This document shows, piece by piece, positions 12,500-23,303 of a stretch of 64,000 nt of DNA. Numbering within the stretch: the first letter of the stretch is position 1; every line of letters begins with the position of its first letter. Position numbers and translations under genes: made by a program. Below the pieces are notes generated by a model. That model ran no database searches. It worked only from the letters and a program-made list of their open reading frames with translations, and was not told the DNA's origin. Origin of the DNA: Hygrophila difformis (lineage: Eukaryota; Streptophyta; Magnoliopsida; Lamiales; Acanthaceae); the NCBI GenBank assembly GCA_030278955.1, contig JAOANR010000003.1, forward strand, positions 29,713,227-29,777,226. The letters run 5' to 3'.

Positions 12500-14610
12500 G
12501 TAAGTTAACACATGCATGATCGTAGGGTTTAAAAGCCATTAATTTAATATTTACATAAAAGCATGATAATATTCATAAATAATTTAGATGAAGCCATAAG
12601 TAATTTAAATAAAGCATTTAATAATTTAAGAACAACAATTAAAAATATTTAACTATCCCCATTACTCCCAAGATAATATAGCAAGTATTTCACGATTGCA
12701 TCGCAATCTCGTCAATTTAGCCGGAAACCGGCGGCCGCAGCCGTATCTGCCATACCCAGTACCACTCCGGAGCCTCGAGAAACCCATCAGGATATTCACG
12801 AGAGTGTAGGCCATATATCTCATGCCGTTTTGGCAACATATCTCAAATATTTCGCGCGGGGTCACCATCGTCCATATAGGCACGAAGTGAATCGTTAGGA
12901 GGGCACCCTGCAGAGCACTCACCCCCTAATTTTAACGATCAAGTTCGTAAAGGGGATTTTCCTAATTTACAGATTTCATATCATTATTTCAAAGAGTCTT
13001 CTACTCGTTTAAACCTTAAAGGCTAGTTTCACCGTTTCAACAAGATTTCAAGATTTGACTCGGTCAACCACAGTTTACTCTAAAATTCAGTAAAAATCGA
13101 GTTTAACTCCAAAAATTCTGAAATTTCAACACTGACTCAGAAACGTCGAGATGAACAACTTTCGTGTTTTAACTTTTTCAATCCGAGTTACCGAAATAGG
13201 TCAAAATCATCAATTTTCGTCAGAACCTAAATCTGTCCGAAATTCGTATACATCAGTTCAAGATTATCAAGATCTAACATAGCAAATCAACTCCAAATTT
13301 AATGAAATTTTACAGATATTATCTTAAGACATTTATCTACAACTTTTATGTTCGGCCAAAGATCTAAATCGGTCTAGAACCTATGTCAAAAACGTGATCA
13401 AGATCGGACCTAAGTTCTGTCAAGAATTTCAAGATCCAATTTCAAGCAGTTCGGTTTTGGTTGGTTTTCACACATCAAATCGTCTCTAAAAATTCTGAAA
13501 ATTTTACAGTAGATAGATCTAAGCCTTAGAAACGTTTTTCGTGTTTTAAGTTTTTCCGTTTGAAGTCGTTTTAAGGTTCGGAAAAATTCGTCAAAACTGT
13601 TGCGTCGGTAGAAAACATACATTGACAGATTTTCGCAAGATTCGATTAAGCTTTTAGGTTTCGTATTTTAATTACTCCCAAAACCATGTAAGTATTAACT
13701 TACAGATTTGTAGATATCCGGGATCATCTATTTCGAAGGCGTGGCTTCCAGTCCTCCGTCTATCCTCTCCGTTCGTCGGGTTCTACGTTCTAGATCCGAT
13801 TCGGGGCGTAGAAAGAAAAATAAGAAGATTAGGATTCGTTTTCGAATCAAAACATAAGAGACGAATGGATCGGAACTTACCACGACATCTAGGAGACTCT
13901 GATTTTCGTCCAAATCAGTCTCGCCTTGGTCTCGTGCCTCCGACGACTCCGGAATTAGGGTTTTCGGACGTATAGAGAGTTGTAGGGTTTTGGAAAAGTA
14001 TTCGGAGCTTTTAAGAGGTCTTATTTATAGTTAAACAAGCCCTAGGGACGCCCAAGGTCTGCCCTAGGAGTCTTGAGCCGAAAGGTGTTCAACCGAAGTC
14101 GGAAAATCCGGATTCGGGTGAGAAAATCTCGCACGGGCGAATCTGTCCGACGGCGCGGTCGTGGCGCGCCCTTCCCTCTTTGACCGCGCGGCCACCACGC
14201 CGAACTCGCCTGGACTTCGGTCCGGGCGGGTCGTGCGATCCGTCGTCCTTTTCCTCCTCTCTTTCGGACTTCTATCCCTCTATGCTCCCGAATTCTGATT
14301 TTCCGGGGTATCTTCGGGTTTCTACTTTCTCTCTAAATTTTTACTCAGGTCTAATTGGTCGTTTGAACTCGAATCCTCGAGTTCATTGGGGTCGGGTTTC
14401 GGTGTAAAATTTGCTTATCCTTAATCAATTCTTTTTATTAAATTCATTTAATTTATTTTTAAGTTAAATCTCATTTCTCATTTCCTTATCTTTATTTATT
14501 TATTTATTTGCTGGATTTAGGATTTATTTATTTATGGTATTTATTGTATTTATTGTTTATTTATTTAATTTATTGTTTTATTTTATGTTGGAAAATTCTC
14601 GGGTATTACT

Positions 14611-14832
14611 GTCTACCCTCCTTAAGAATCAACTTGGTCCTCGAAGTTGTGTTTCGGCTTTTCTCGTGCTAAGGTCTGTTGTTTGTTTTATTATGTTGTG
14701 ACTGAACTTAGAATTAAAACTTCTAAGCTGCCTACGTACCCTGTGAAGGGATCAAGCCATAACGTAGTTCAAAAGTTTACAAAATGCACGAAAAGTAGGT
14801 GGTGTGACATCCTCTTCCCCTTAAGATTGCAG
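14611..14832 (-). promoter_or_regulatory. Element B unit 1: 3' untranslated region, pre-PPT hairpin and polypurine tract
   Basis: From the gag-pol stop (14833) to LTR 1. It includes a two-stage inverted repeat (CTACGT 14732-14737 with ACGTAG 14762-14767, enclosing CCCT/AGGG), the pre-PPT hairpin at 14631-14648 (one arm base mutated in this copy), and the purine tract AAGGAGGGTAGAC next to the LTR. The same parts occur in C at 35913-36096. Confidence 0.75.
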
Positions 14833-17800
14833 TTATGTCCCCATAACTGTGTCGGTATCGATTTGGAACAATGTCGGGTAGCGTTCTCTCATGTCGGATT
14901 CTACTTCCCAAGTTGCCGTCTCACTTTCGTGGTTCGACCAAAGAACCTTGATCATTTTGACGGTTTTGTTCATCGTTACTCGTTCCTTAGTGTCGAGAAT
15001 ACGCACTGGGACTTCTTCATAAGTCAAATCTTCATCGAGCTCAATTATCTCCGGTTGAAGTACATGTGTCGGGTCCGGCACATACTTCTTTAGTTGTGAG
15101 ACATGGAAGACATTATGAACTCGATCTAATTGCGGCGGTAAAGCCAGTCGGTAGGCTAAATTCCCGACTCGTTCTAGAATCTCGTAAGGTCCTATGTATC
15201 GAGGACTCAACTTTCCTCGCTTGCCAAAGCGCATCACCCCCTTCATGGGTGATATCTTTAGCATGACCCTATCTCCCACTTGAAATTCTAGGTCTCGTCG
15301 TCTCACGTCAGCGTAACTCTTCTGACGGTCTTGAGCGGCTTTCATTTTTCCTTGAATCACTTTGATTTGTTGAGCCATGTCTTCGATAAGTTGTGGTCCC
15401 ACTACCACCGACTTATCGTTTTCTTCCCAGCTCAACGGGCTTCGGCACTTTCGTCCATACAACGCCTCGAAAGGTGTCATGCCAATGCTAGCATGATAGC
15501 TATTATTATAAGAGAATTCGATTAAGGGTAAATGGGATTCCCAATTTCCCTTAAATTCCAACACGCATGCTCTCAGCATGTCTTCTAGTGTTTGGATTGT
15601 TCTCTCGGTTTGACCATCCGTCATTGGGTGGAATGCGGTGCTCATTTTGATTTGAGTACCGAGAGCCTTTTGTAACTCCGTCCAAAAGTGAGAGACAAAT
15701 CTACTGTCTCTGTCGGAAATGATGTCATGTGGTACTCCATGTCGTCGTACCACATTATCAATATAGGATCGGGCCAATTGGTCCATAGTCCACGTGTCCT
15801 TCATCGGGATAAATATGGCTGTCTTCGTTAGCCTATCCACAATCACCCAAATCTTGTTCATGCCTTTAGGTGATCGGGGTAATCCCGAGACAAAATCCAT
15901 TGAGATGCTATCCCACTTCCAACTTGGAATCTCTAGTGGTTGCATCAGTCCTAAGGGTTTATGTCGCACTGCCTTGACCTTTTAGCAGGTGAGACATTTC
16001 GCCACGAAGTCTGCCACTTCCTTCTTCATTCCCGGCCACCAATAGATCTTCTTCAGATCTTTATAAAGTTTGTCGCCTCCGGGATGCACTGAATATGGCG
16101 TGTTGTGCCCTTCCTCCATCAACCTTTGCTTCAACTCGGCACATTTAAGGGGCACACACCATCTCCCTTTGAAACGAATGCTTCCATCCTCATGGACAGC
16201 AAATCCTATTGCCTTTCCTTCGGCAATATACCCCCTTATCTTCTCGAGTTTCGCATCGCCCGGTTGGGCGAGCTTAATCTCGTCCAATATTTGGGTTTCT
16301 ACGACCATGGCGTTGATCGTTTCACTCACTGTGCCAGGATGCACAAGTTCTAACTCCAATCTTGCTAACTCCATGTACAATGCCGGCGAAAATACCAAGA
16401 GTTTGTCACGTGTTGGGTTTTCCGACTTAGGGCATCGGCTACCACATTCGCCTTCCCCTCGTGGTATGCTATCTCTAAATCGTAGTCTTTAATAAGTTCC
16501 AACCACCTTCGTTGTCTCAAATTCAACTCCTTCTGAGTGAATATATATTTCAAGCTCTTGTGGTCGGTGAACATTCGACACTTCCGCCCATAAAGATAAT
16601 GCCTCCATATCTTTAGAGTGAAAATGACCGCTGCCAACTCCAGGTCATGTGTCGGATAATTCTCCTCGTGAGGTTTCAGTTGGCGTGATGCATACGCTAC
16701 GACTCTCGAGTCTTGCATCAAAACACAACCTAAACCTTCCTTCGAAGCATCGCTGTAAACTTCGAAGTCACCATTCTCTGATGGTAGTGTTAATACGGGT
16801 GTGGTTGTGAGTCGTTTCTTCAGCTCTTGAAACACTTTCTCACAAGCCTCTGTCCACACGTATTTTACTCCCTTCTTAAGTAGCTGGGTCAAAGGTCGTG
16901 CGATTTTCGAAAAATCCTTCACGAACCGTCTATAGTACCTGGCTAAGCCAAGGAAACTCTTTATCTCGATTTGGCTTTTGGGAGTTGCCCATTCAGTTAC
17001 GGCAGAGACTTTTGCCGGATCCACTGAAACTCCATCAGCGGATACTATATGTCCAAGAAATGCTACCTCCTTCAACCAAAAATCGCATTTGGACAGTTTG
17101 CCGTATAGGTTATTCTTTCGCAAGGTCCCTAACACTTGGTGCAAGTGCTGGGCATGCTCCTCCTCGTCTTTCGAGTAGATCAGGATGTCATCAATGAACA
17201 CCACTACGCACTGATCTAACAGCTCTCGAAATACATTGTTCATGAGGTTCATGAACATTGCCGGAGCATTTGTTAACCCAAAGGATAACACAGTGAACTC
17301 GTAGTGACCATATCGAGTTCGAAACGCCGTCTTCGGAATGTCTTTCTCGGCAATTCTCAGCTGGTGATACCCAGATCGTAAGTCGATCTTCGAGAATACT
17401 GAAGCTCCCTTCAGTTGATCAAATAGATCCTCTATTCTCGACAAAGGGTATTTATTCTTGATGGTCACTTGGTTTAATCCTCGGTAATCTATGCAAAGAC
17501 GTAGTCCTCCGTCTTTCTTCTTAACGAATAAAACCGGTGCTCCCCAGGGGGAAGTACTCGGCCTTATATACCCCTTTCCTAACAGCTCCTCGAGTTGGTC
17601 TTTTAACTCCTTCATTTCCAGTGGTGCCATCCGGTACGGAGCTTTTGAGACAGGCTCTGTGCCCGGAATGAGATCTATAGTGAACTCAAGATCTCTCTCA
17701 GGTGGCATTACCGGGATGTCTTCAGGAAACACATCCGGGTACTCTCTTACCACTGGTATGCTATCAACCTTGTTCTCTTCCGCCTCAAGGTTGTGCACAT

Positions 17801-18299
17801 AGCACGCATATAGTTCATACCCCTTATGCATCAAGTTACTTAGTTTAAGTGCACTAACGATTTTGTTACTCTTCTTAGGGGGCTGAGAGTAAAAGATAAC
17901 TCTCTTTCCCCTACTTTTTGACAAAGTGATCTTTTGTTTTTGGCATTCGATCACCGCTTTATACTGGGATAACCAATCCATCCCCAGTATGATGTCAAAG
18001 TCTTTTAAGTTAAATTCTATTAAGTTCGCGAAGAATTCTACGTTCTTTATCACTATAGGAATTCCGTTATATCGTTTAGAGCAAGATACTACTTCTCAGA
18101 AGGCAGTTGAATTCCTAAGCTAATTCTCTCGCACTTAGGTAGATCTAACTCATGCACTATCCTTGATGCTATGATCGAGCAACTAGCTCCAGAATCAAAT
18201 AGAACTCTAAGGGGTGTATTCAAAACGTGAAATGTACCTGCCATCACTTCTCCTTGCGCAGGCACGTCCGTTTGGTTAACCCCATTGAGCCTCCCCACA
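14833..18299 (-). pseudogene. Element B unit 1 pol: protease, RT, RNase H, integrase, chromodomain-like end
   Basis: Protease begins about 18270 (VLFDSGASCSIIASR, intact active site). RT and RNase H lie in 18053-16365: [32 protein letters not shown], then [28 protein letters not shown] and VVADALSRK carrying the RNase H acidic residues. Integrase follows: zinc region ending CLTC, catalytic core with [17 protein letters not shown] and TDGQTER, GPY/F-like SPRYIGPYEILERVG, and a tail with VLWSNHESETATWE, a chromodomain-like motif. Lesions: 1-bp deletion near 18095 and another near 16398, and a TAA at 15982-15984 replacing Gln. All domains are present and well conserved, so this was recently active. 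Confidence 0.95.
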
Positions 18300-19567
18300 G
18301 GGCGTCCTTGGTTGCCCTACTGATTCGCATTCTGCTGCTGGTTTTGCTGTTGGTTTTGATTCTGCGGTGGCGGAGGTCGTTGGTTCTGGTTCTGATTCGG
18401 CGGCCTAAATTGGTTTTGAGGGGGTCTATACCCCTAGTTATTTCCGTTTCGTCCATTTTGGTTCTGAGGCTGTTCCTGCCCCGTGACCAAGTCTTCCCTT
18501 TTCGTTATGTTTTCAAGCCTAGTTCGGCACTCCCGACGTATGTGACCCATTCGACCACATCGGAAGCAGGCGCCCTGTTGAGGGCATCCCCTCGTCAGAT
18601 GAGGTCGTCCACACCTTGGGCAGGGTGGTGCGGGTTCTTCTTGGTTAAACCGTCTCCCATTGTTGTTTTGTTGAGGCCTATTCGACCCTCTCCGCTGTTC
18701 GTTCCTTGCAGTGTTGTTCTCGCTTCTCGAGTCCCGGTTTCTCTTGTCTTGGGGACCCCTGCTGGACTCCCCACTCACCCTTCTCTTCAGTTGTTGCACA
18801 CGCGCTACCGCCACAGCGCGGTCATACACAGCTTGCAAATCGGGGTAGTGTACCCCCGCGATCACCTCGCGAACAGACAGGTTCAGTCCCATCTCGAACT
18901 TCTGTGCTTTCTCCGCATCCGTGGGTACGAGTCTCGGTGCAAATCTCACTAGCTCATTGAATCGTGTGTAGTACTCTTGTACGGTTTGGTCTCCCTGCTT
19001 CAGTGACAGGAATTCTTCGTACATGGCGGCTTTAGTACTCAAGGGATAGAATCGATCCCTGAGTAGTTCCATCATCTCCGCCCAAGAGTAGGGCTCGTCA
19101 TCTTCAGTCAGCTTGGCTTGAGTTGTCTGCCACCAGTCGTCCGCTTCGCCTCCCAAGTAGTACGAAGCGACATGCACTCTCTCTCCTTCCGGACATTTGA
19201 CTGCTCCCAGCAGTTTGTCGAAGGTCCGGATCAATTCCTCCAGTTTGGCTGGATCCTCCTCACCAGCAGAGTGGGGTGGCTGGTAGGGATTCACCATAGC
19301 CAGATAGTTAGGGCGAGCTTGGGGCGGAGGTACCGCCGCAGCTTGACCCTGGTTCACTTGCGCATTTCCTAGCGCAATCAAAACCTCCTCTATCGTCCGA
19401 AGACGATCGCCCACATTGTTCGGTGCGGGGGCGTCCTGCGCACCTTGGGGTTGTTCCTCTACAGGTTGGGCCGGTTCCGTGACATTTGGAGGTATTTCGG
19501 TAGGTGTTTCAGTGGTGGTTTGGGGAGCGGGTTGAGTTCTTTCTCTTCCTCTTCCTCTGGGTGCCAT
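18300..19567 (-). pseudogene. Element B unit 1 gag
   Basis: Starts MAPRGRGRERTQ at 19567 (an in-frame ATG 14 codons upstream is in the leader and less likely). Contains the retrotransposon gag core (GEADDWWQTTQAKL, WAEMMELLRDRFYP, VQEYYTRFNEL) and two CCHC-type zinc knuckles, CPRCGRPHLTRGC and CFRCGRMGHIRREC, followed by a Gln/Asn-rich linker. The protease continues in the same frame, so gag-pol was one polyprotein. Two Gln codons are now stops: TAG at 18434-18436 and TAG at 18317-18319. Confidence 0.93.
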
Positions 19568-19851
19568 TCTGGTACAAATAGGGCGGATTAGGACTTGTGA
19601 ACTTAACATATAGTCTAAGCAATTTCTATAAATGTATATGTGTTTTGTAATTTAGCATGTGGTGCTCGATCGAACTAAGAAGCGCCGTACGCTTCGGGGT
19701 TTTATTTTAATTTGTTTTATTTCGTTTTTTTTTTACGGACAGGTCTGTCCGGTTTTTTTTTTTTCGATTTATTATAAATAAATCGGGCATTTTATTTGCT
19801 CAAAAGAAATTTTAGTACAAAGGTATGGATATTTTCCTAGCAAAATAGTAT

Positions 19852-20202
19852 CTAAAAATAGAATCTCCAGCGTCTCAAGACGTCCTCCGGTGGGGTAGCG
19901 GGATCCTCCTCCGGGTCTTCCTCCTCCGAACTTGGCAGCAGTAGATCGTCAAAGATAGTGTTCAAGTCTTGCCCATGGGCATCGATGTGTTCCTTCAGTA
20001 TTAGGTTTTGTGTAGTGAAGGTTTGGACTTGGCGTTCGAGTTGGTTTATGCGGTGGTGATCCGCCTCTCTCAAGTTGCCCATGTGGTGCAAATTGGCCTC
20101 CAATTGAGCCATACGGTATTTCATTTGCTCTATGGCTTGTTGGGAATCAAGGTGAACGTTCATCATCTTGATCATCAACTGCATCATATCTTGACTAGCC
20201 AT
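19852..20202 (-). CDS. ORF0: small coiled-coil protein upstream of gag (element B unit 1)
   Basis: Predicted 116 aa starting MASQDMMQLMIK; an ATG three codons upstream (20211) is also possible. It lies between primer site and gag, in its own frame. The middle is a heptad-like coiled coil (YRMAQLEANLHHMGNL, then INQLERQVQTF) and the tail is acidic and proline-rich (DDLLLPSSEEEDPEEDP). The second B unit has an intact copy (38791-39141), and element C has a clear but diverged relative (31085-31612) at the same place. No zinc knuckle and no known gag motif. I do not recognise the family; a role in RNA packaging, Gag assembly or translation control is conjecture. The frame is open here although gag-pol is broken. 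Confidence 0.7.
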   Translation of the reverse strand: MASQDMMQLMIKMMNVHLDSQQAIEQMKYRMAQLEANLHHMGNLREADHHRINQLERQVQTFTTQNLILKEHIDAHGQDLNTIFDDLLLPSSEEEDPEEDPATPPEDVLRRWRFYF

Positions 20203-20230
20203 CTCGCGCAAGCAAAAGATCTAAGTTAAC

Positions 20231-20343
20231 ATTCGCCAAGATTCTAGGTTAAATTTCGCCAAGATTCTAAGTTCAAGTTCGCCAAGATTCTAAGTTCGAA
20301 TTCGCCAAGATTCTAAGTTCGAATTCCCCAAGATTCTAAGTTC
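20231..20343 (-). repeat. Five 23-bp tandem repeats in the B leader
   Basis: Unit TTCGCCAAGATTCTAAGTTC with short variable ends, five copies. They lie just upstream of ORF0 on the coding strand, and the other B unit has the same five copies (39170-39284). Too short and contiguous to be a spacer array; part of the RNA leader. Confidence 0.85.
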
Positions 20344-20550
20344 ATAAAAGAGATGCAATATGCAAATGCAAATGATGATTTCCCCCCAAAAATAATTTAA
20401 TGCACTATATATATATTTTTTTCCATGGGTTTTAAAATAAAAAAATTTCCATGGAAATAATATTTTAAAATTTAAAATAATAGTCAAAATATTAATAGTA
20501 GTTTAAAAAAAATAGTAAGGGTTTAAAAATAATAGTTTAAAAATAGCCGG

Positions 20551-20562
20551 TCTCTGATACCA
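20551..20562 (-). promoter_or_regulatory. Primer binding site, element B unit 1
   Basis: Coding strand TGGTATCAGAGA, 3 nt after LTR 2. It matches the 3' end complement of plant initiator tRNA-Met (TGGTATCAGAGC) except for the last base. Confidence 0.9.
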
Positions 20563-20565
20563 ACT

Positions 20566-23081
20566 TGTAACACCCCGATTTTTGGTCACCCAGGTCGGGA
20601 TGTCACCGCCACACCTCCCTAGTAAGACACGGTTTCTCCGGCTTACTAAAGAGATGCAAGGCTAGGTATTTCAGTGTTTAAAAGCTTTGAAACCATTTGC
20701 AAACAGCCCATACAATGTAATCTCGAAAATAATAATATCATAGCGCAGCGGAAAAGTATTTAAGTATAATACTGCAGCGGAAATGTAAATACGACCAACA
20801 TGGTCAAAACTCGGGTTAAACAGGCCCGTTTATTCTAATGTCTAATGCAGGAATTTAAATAATAAAGTTCGCAAAAATTATGGTTCCCCCATGCATGAAT
20901 ATGCTCATGATCATCCACATGCTCTGTAAGGAAAAAGGAAAATAAAATGGTTTAGTCAGCACAACTTGCTGAGTAAGTTCACACATGCATGATCGTAGGG
21001 TTTAAAAGCCATTAATTTAATATTTACATAAAAGCATGATAATATTCATAAATAATTTAGATGAAGCCATAAGTAATTTAAATAAAGCATTTAATAATTT
21101 AAGAACAACAATTAAAAATATTTAACTATCCCCATTACTCCCAAGATAATATAGCAAGTATTTCACGATTGCATCGCAATCTCGTCAATTTAGCCGGAAA
21201 CCGGCGGCCGCAGCCGTATCTGCCATACCCAGTACCACTCTGGAGCCTCGAGAAACCCATAAGGATATTCACGAGAGTGTAGGCCATATATCTCATGCCG
21301 TTTTGGCAACATATCTCAAATATTTCGCGCGGGGTCACCATCGTCCATATAGGCACGAAGTGAATCGTTAGGAGGGCACCCTGCAGAGCACTCACCCCCT
21401 AATTTTAACGATCAAGTTCGTAAAGGAGATTTTCCTAATTTCCAGATTTCATATCATTATTTCAAAGAGTCTTCTACTCTTTAAACCTTAAAGGCTAGTT
21501 TCACCGTTTCAACAAGATTTCAAGATTTGACTCGGTCAACCACAGTTTACTCTAAAATTCAGTAAAAATCGAGTTTAACTCCAAAAATTTTGAAATTTCA
21601 CCACTCACTCAGAAACGTCGAGATGAACAACTTTCGTGTTTTCACTTTTTCAATCCGAGTTACCGAAATAGGTCAAAATCATCAATTTTTGTCATAACCT
21701 AATTCTGTCCGAAATTCGTATACAGCAGTTCAAGATTATCAAGATCTAACATAGCAAATCAACTCCAAATTTAATGAAATTTTACAGAGATCATCTTAAG
21801 ACATTTATCTATAACTTTCATGTTCGGCCAAAGATCTAAATTGGTCTAGAACCTATGTCAAAAACGTGATCAAGATCGGACCTAAGTTCTGTCAAGAATT
21901 TCAAGATCCAATTTCAAGCAGTTCGGTTTCGGTTGGTTTTCACACATCAAATCGTCTCTAAAAATTCTGAAAATTTTACAGTAGATAGATCTAAGCCTTA
22001 GGAACGTTTTTCGTGCTTAAGTTTTTCCGTTTTAAGTCGTTTTAAGGTTCGGAAAAATTTGTCAAAACTGTTGCGTCGGTAGAAAACATACATTGACAGA
22101 TTTTCGCAAGATTCGATTAAGCTTTTAGGTTTCGTGTTTTAATTACTCCCAAAACCATGTAAGTATTAACTTACAGATTTGTAGATATCCGGGATCGTCT
22201 ATTTCGAAGGCGTGGCTTCCAGTCCTCCGTCTATCCTCTCTGTTCGTCGGGTTCTACGTTCTAGATCCGATTCGGGGCGTAGAAAGAAAAATAAGAAGAT
22301 TAGGATTCGTTTTCGAATCAAAACATAAGAGACGAATGGATCGGAACTTACCACGACATCTAGGAGACTCTGATTTTCGTCCAAATCAGTCTCGCCTTGG
22401 TCTCGTGCCTCCGACGACTCCGGAATTAGGGTTTTCGGACGTATAGAGAGTTGTAGGGTTTTGGAAAAGTATTCGGAGCTTTTAAGAGGTCTTATTTATA
22501 GTCAAACAAGGCCTAGGGACGCCCAAGGTCTGCCCTAGGAGTCTTGAGCCGAAAGGTGTTCAACCGAAGTCTGAAAATCCGGATTCGGGCGAGAAAATCT
22601 CGCACGGGCGAATCTGTCCGACGGCGCGGTCATGGCGCGCCCTTCCCTCTTTGACCGCGCGGCCACCACGCCGAACTCGCCTGGACTTTGGTCCGGGCGG
22701 GTCGTGCAATCCGTCGTGCATTTCCTCCTCTCTTTCGGACTTCTATCCCTCTATGCTCCTGAATTCTGATTTTCCGGGGTATCTTCGGGTTTCTACTTTC
22801 TCTCTAAATTTTTACTCAGGTCTAGTTGGTCGTTTGGACTCGAATCCTAGAGTTCATTGGTGTCGGGTTTCGGTGTACAATTTGCTTATCCTTAATCAAT
22901 TCTTTTTATTAAATTCATTTAATTTATTTTTAAGTTAAATCTCATTTCTCATTTCCTTATCTTTATTTATTTATTTATTTGCTGGATTTAGGATTTATTT
23001 ATTTATGGTATTTATTGTATTTATTGTTTATTTATTTAATTTATTGTTTTATTTTATGTTGGAAAATTCTCGGGTATTACA
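20566..23081 (-). repeat. Element B LTR 2 (central, shared)
   Basis: 2516 bp, TG...CA on the coding strand. It serves as 5' LTR of unit 1 and 3' LTR of unit 2 and has no target duplication on either side, as expected for an LTR made by recombination. Module hairpin at 20956-20972, U5 hairpin at 20612-20656. Confidence 0.94.
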
Positions 23082-23303
23082 GTCTACCCTTCTTAAGAAT
23101 CAACTTCGTCCTCGAAGTTGTGTTTCGGCTTTTCTCGTGCTAAGGTCTGTTATTTGTTTTATTATGTTGTGACTGAACTTAGAATTAAAACTTCTAAGCT
23201 GCCTACGTACCCTGTGAAGGGATCAAGCCATAACGTAGTTCAAAAGTTTACAAAATGCACGAAAAATAGGTGGTGTGACATCCTCTCCCCCTTAAGATTG
23301 CAG
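23082..23303 (-). promoter_or_regulatory. Element B unit 2: 3' untranslated region, pre-PPT hairpin and polypurine tract
   Basis: Same layout as in unit 1, with the pre-PPT hairpin perfect here (AACTTCG 23102-23108, CGAAGTT 23113-23119). CTACGT/ACGTAG inverted repeat at 23203-23208 and 23233-23238. Confidence 0.75.

Larger units (their letters stand above)
12092..14610 (-). repeat. Element B LTR 1 (outer, 3' side)
   Basis: 2519 bp, nearly identical to LTRs 2 and 3. On the coding strand the expected first base T is mutated (AGTAATACCC instead of TGTAATACCC); it ends GGTGTTACA. It contains a (TTTA)-rich start, the conserved GC-rich block at about 12730-12775 with GCGGCCGC, the module hairpin at 12483-12499 and the U5 hairpin at 12138-12182. 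Confidence 0.93.

Noticed and set aside
12662..12922. 86-aa frame conserved in all three B LTRs (MSALQGALLTIHF)
   Set aside because: Conserved because the LTRs are copies of each other; in C the same DNA block is kept but the frame differs around it. Treated as conserved DNA, not a gene.
16070..16492. Plus-strand frames of 100-140 aa over integrase and RT
   Set aside because: Antisense shadows of pol; no independent similarity or start context.
18227..18952. 241-aa plus-strand frame opposite B gag
   Set aside because: Mirror of the gag zinc-knuckle and Gln/Asn-rich codons; no motif of its own and not kept as one frame in unit 2.
20231..20343. Possible CRISPR-like array
   Set aside because: The 23-bp units are contiguous with no unique spacers, and this is a plant retrotransposon leader.
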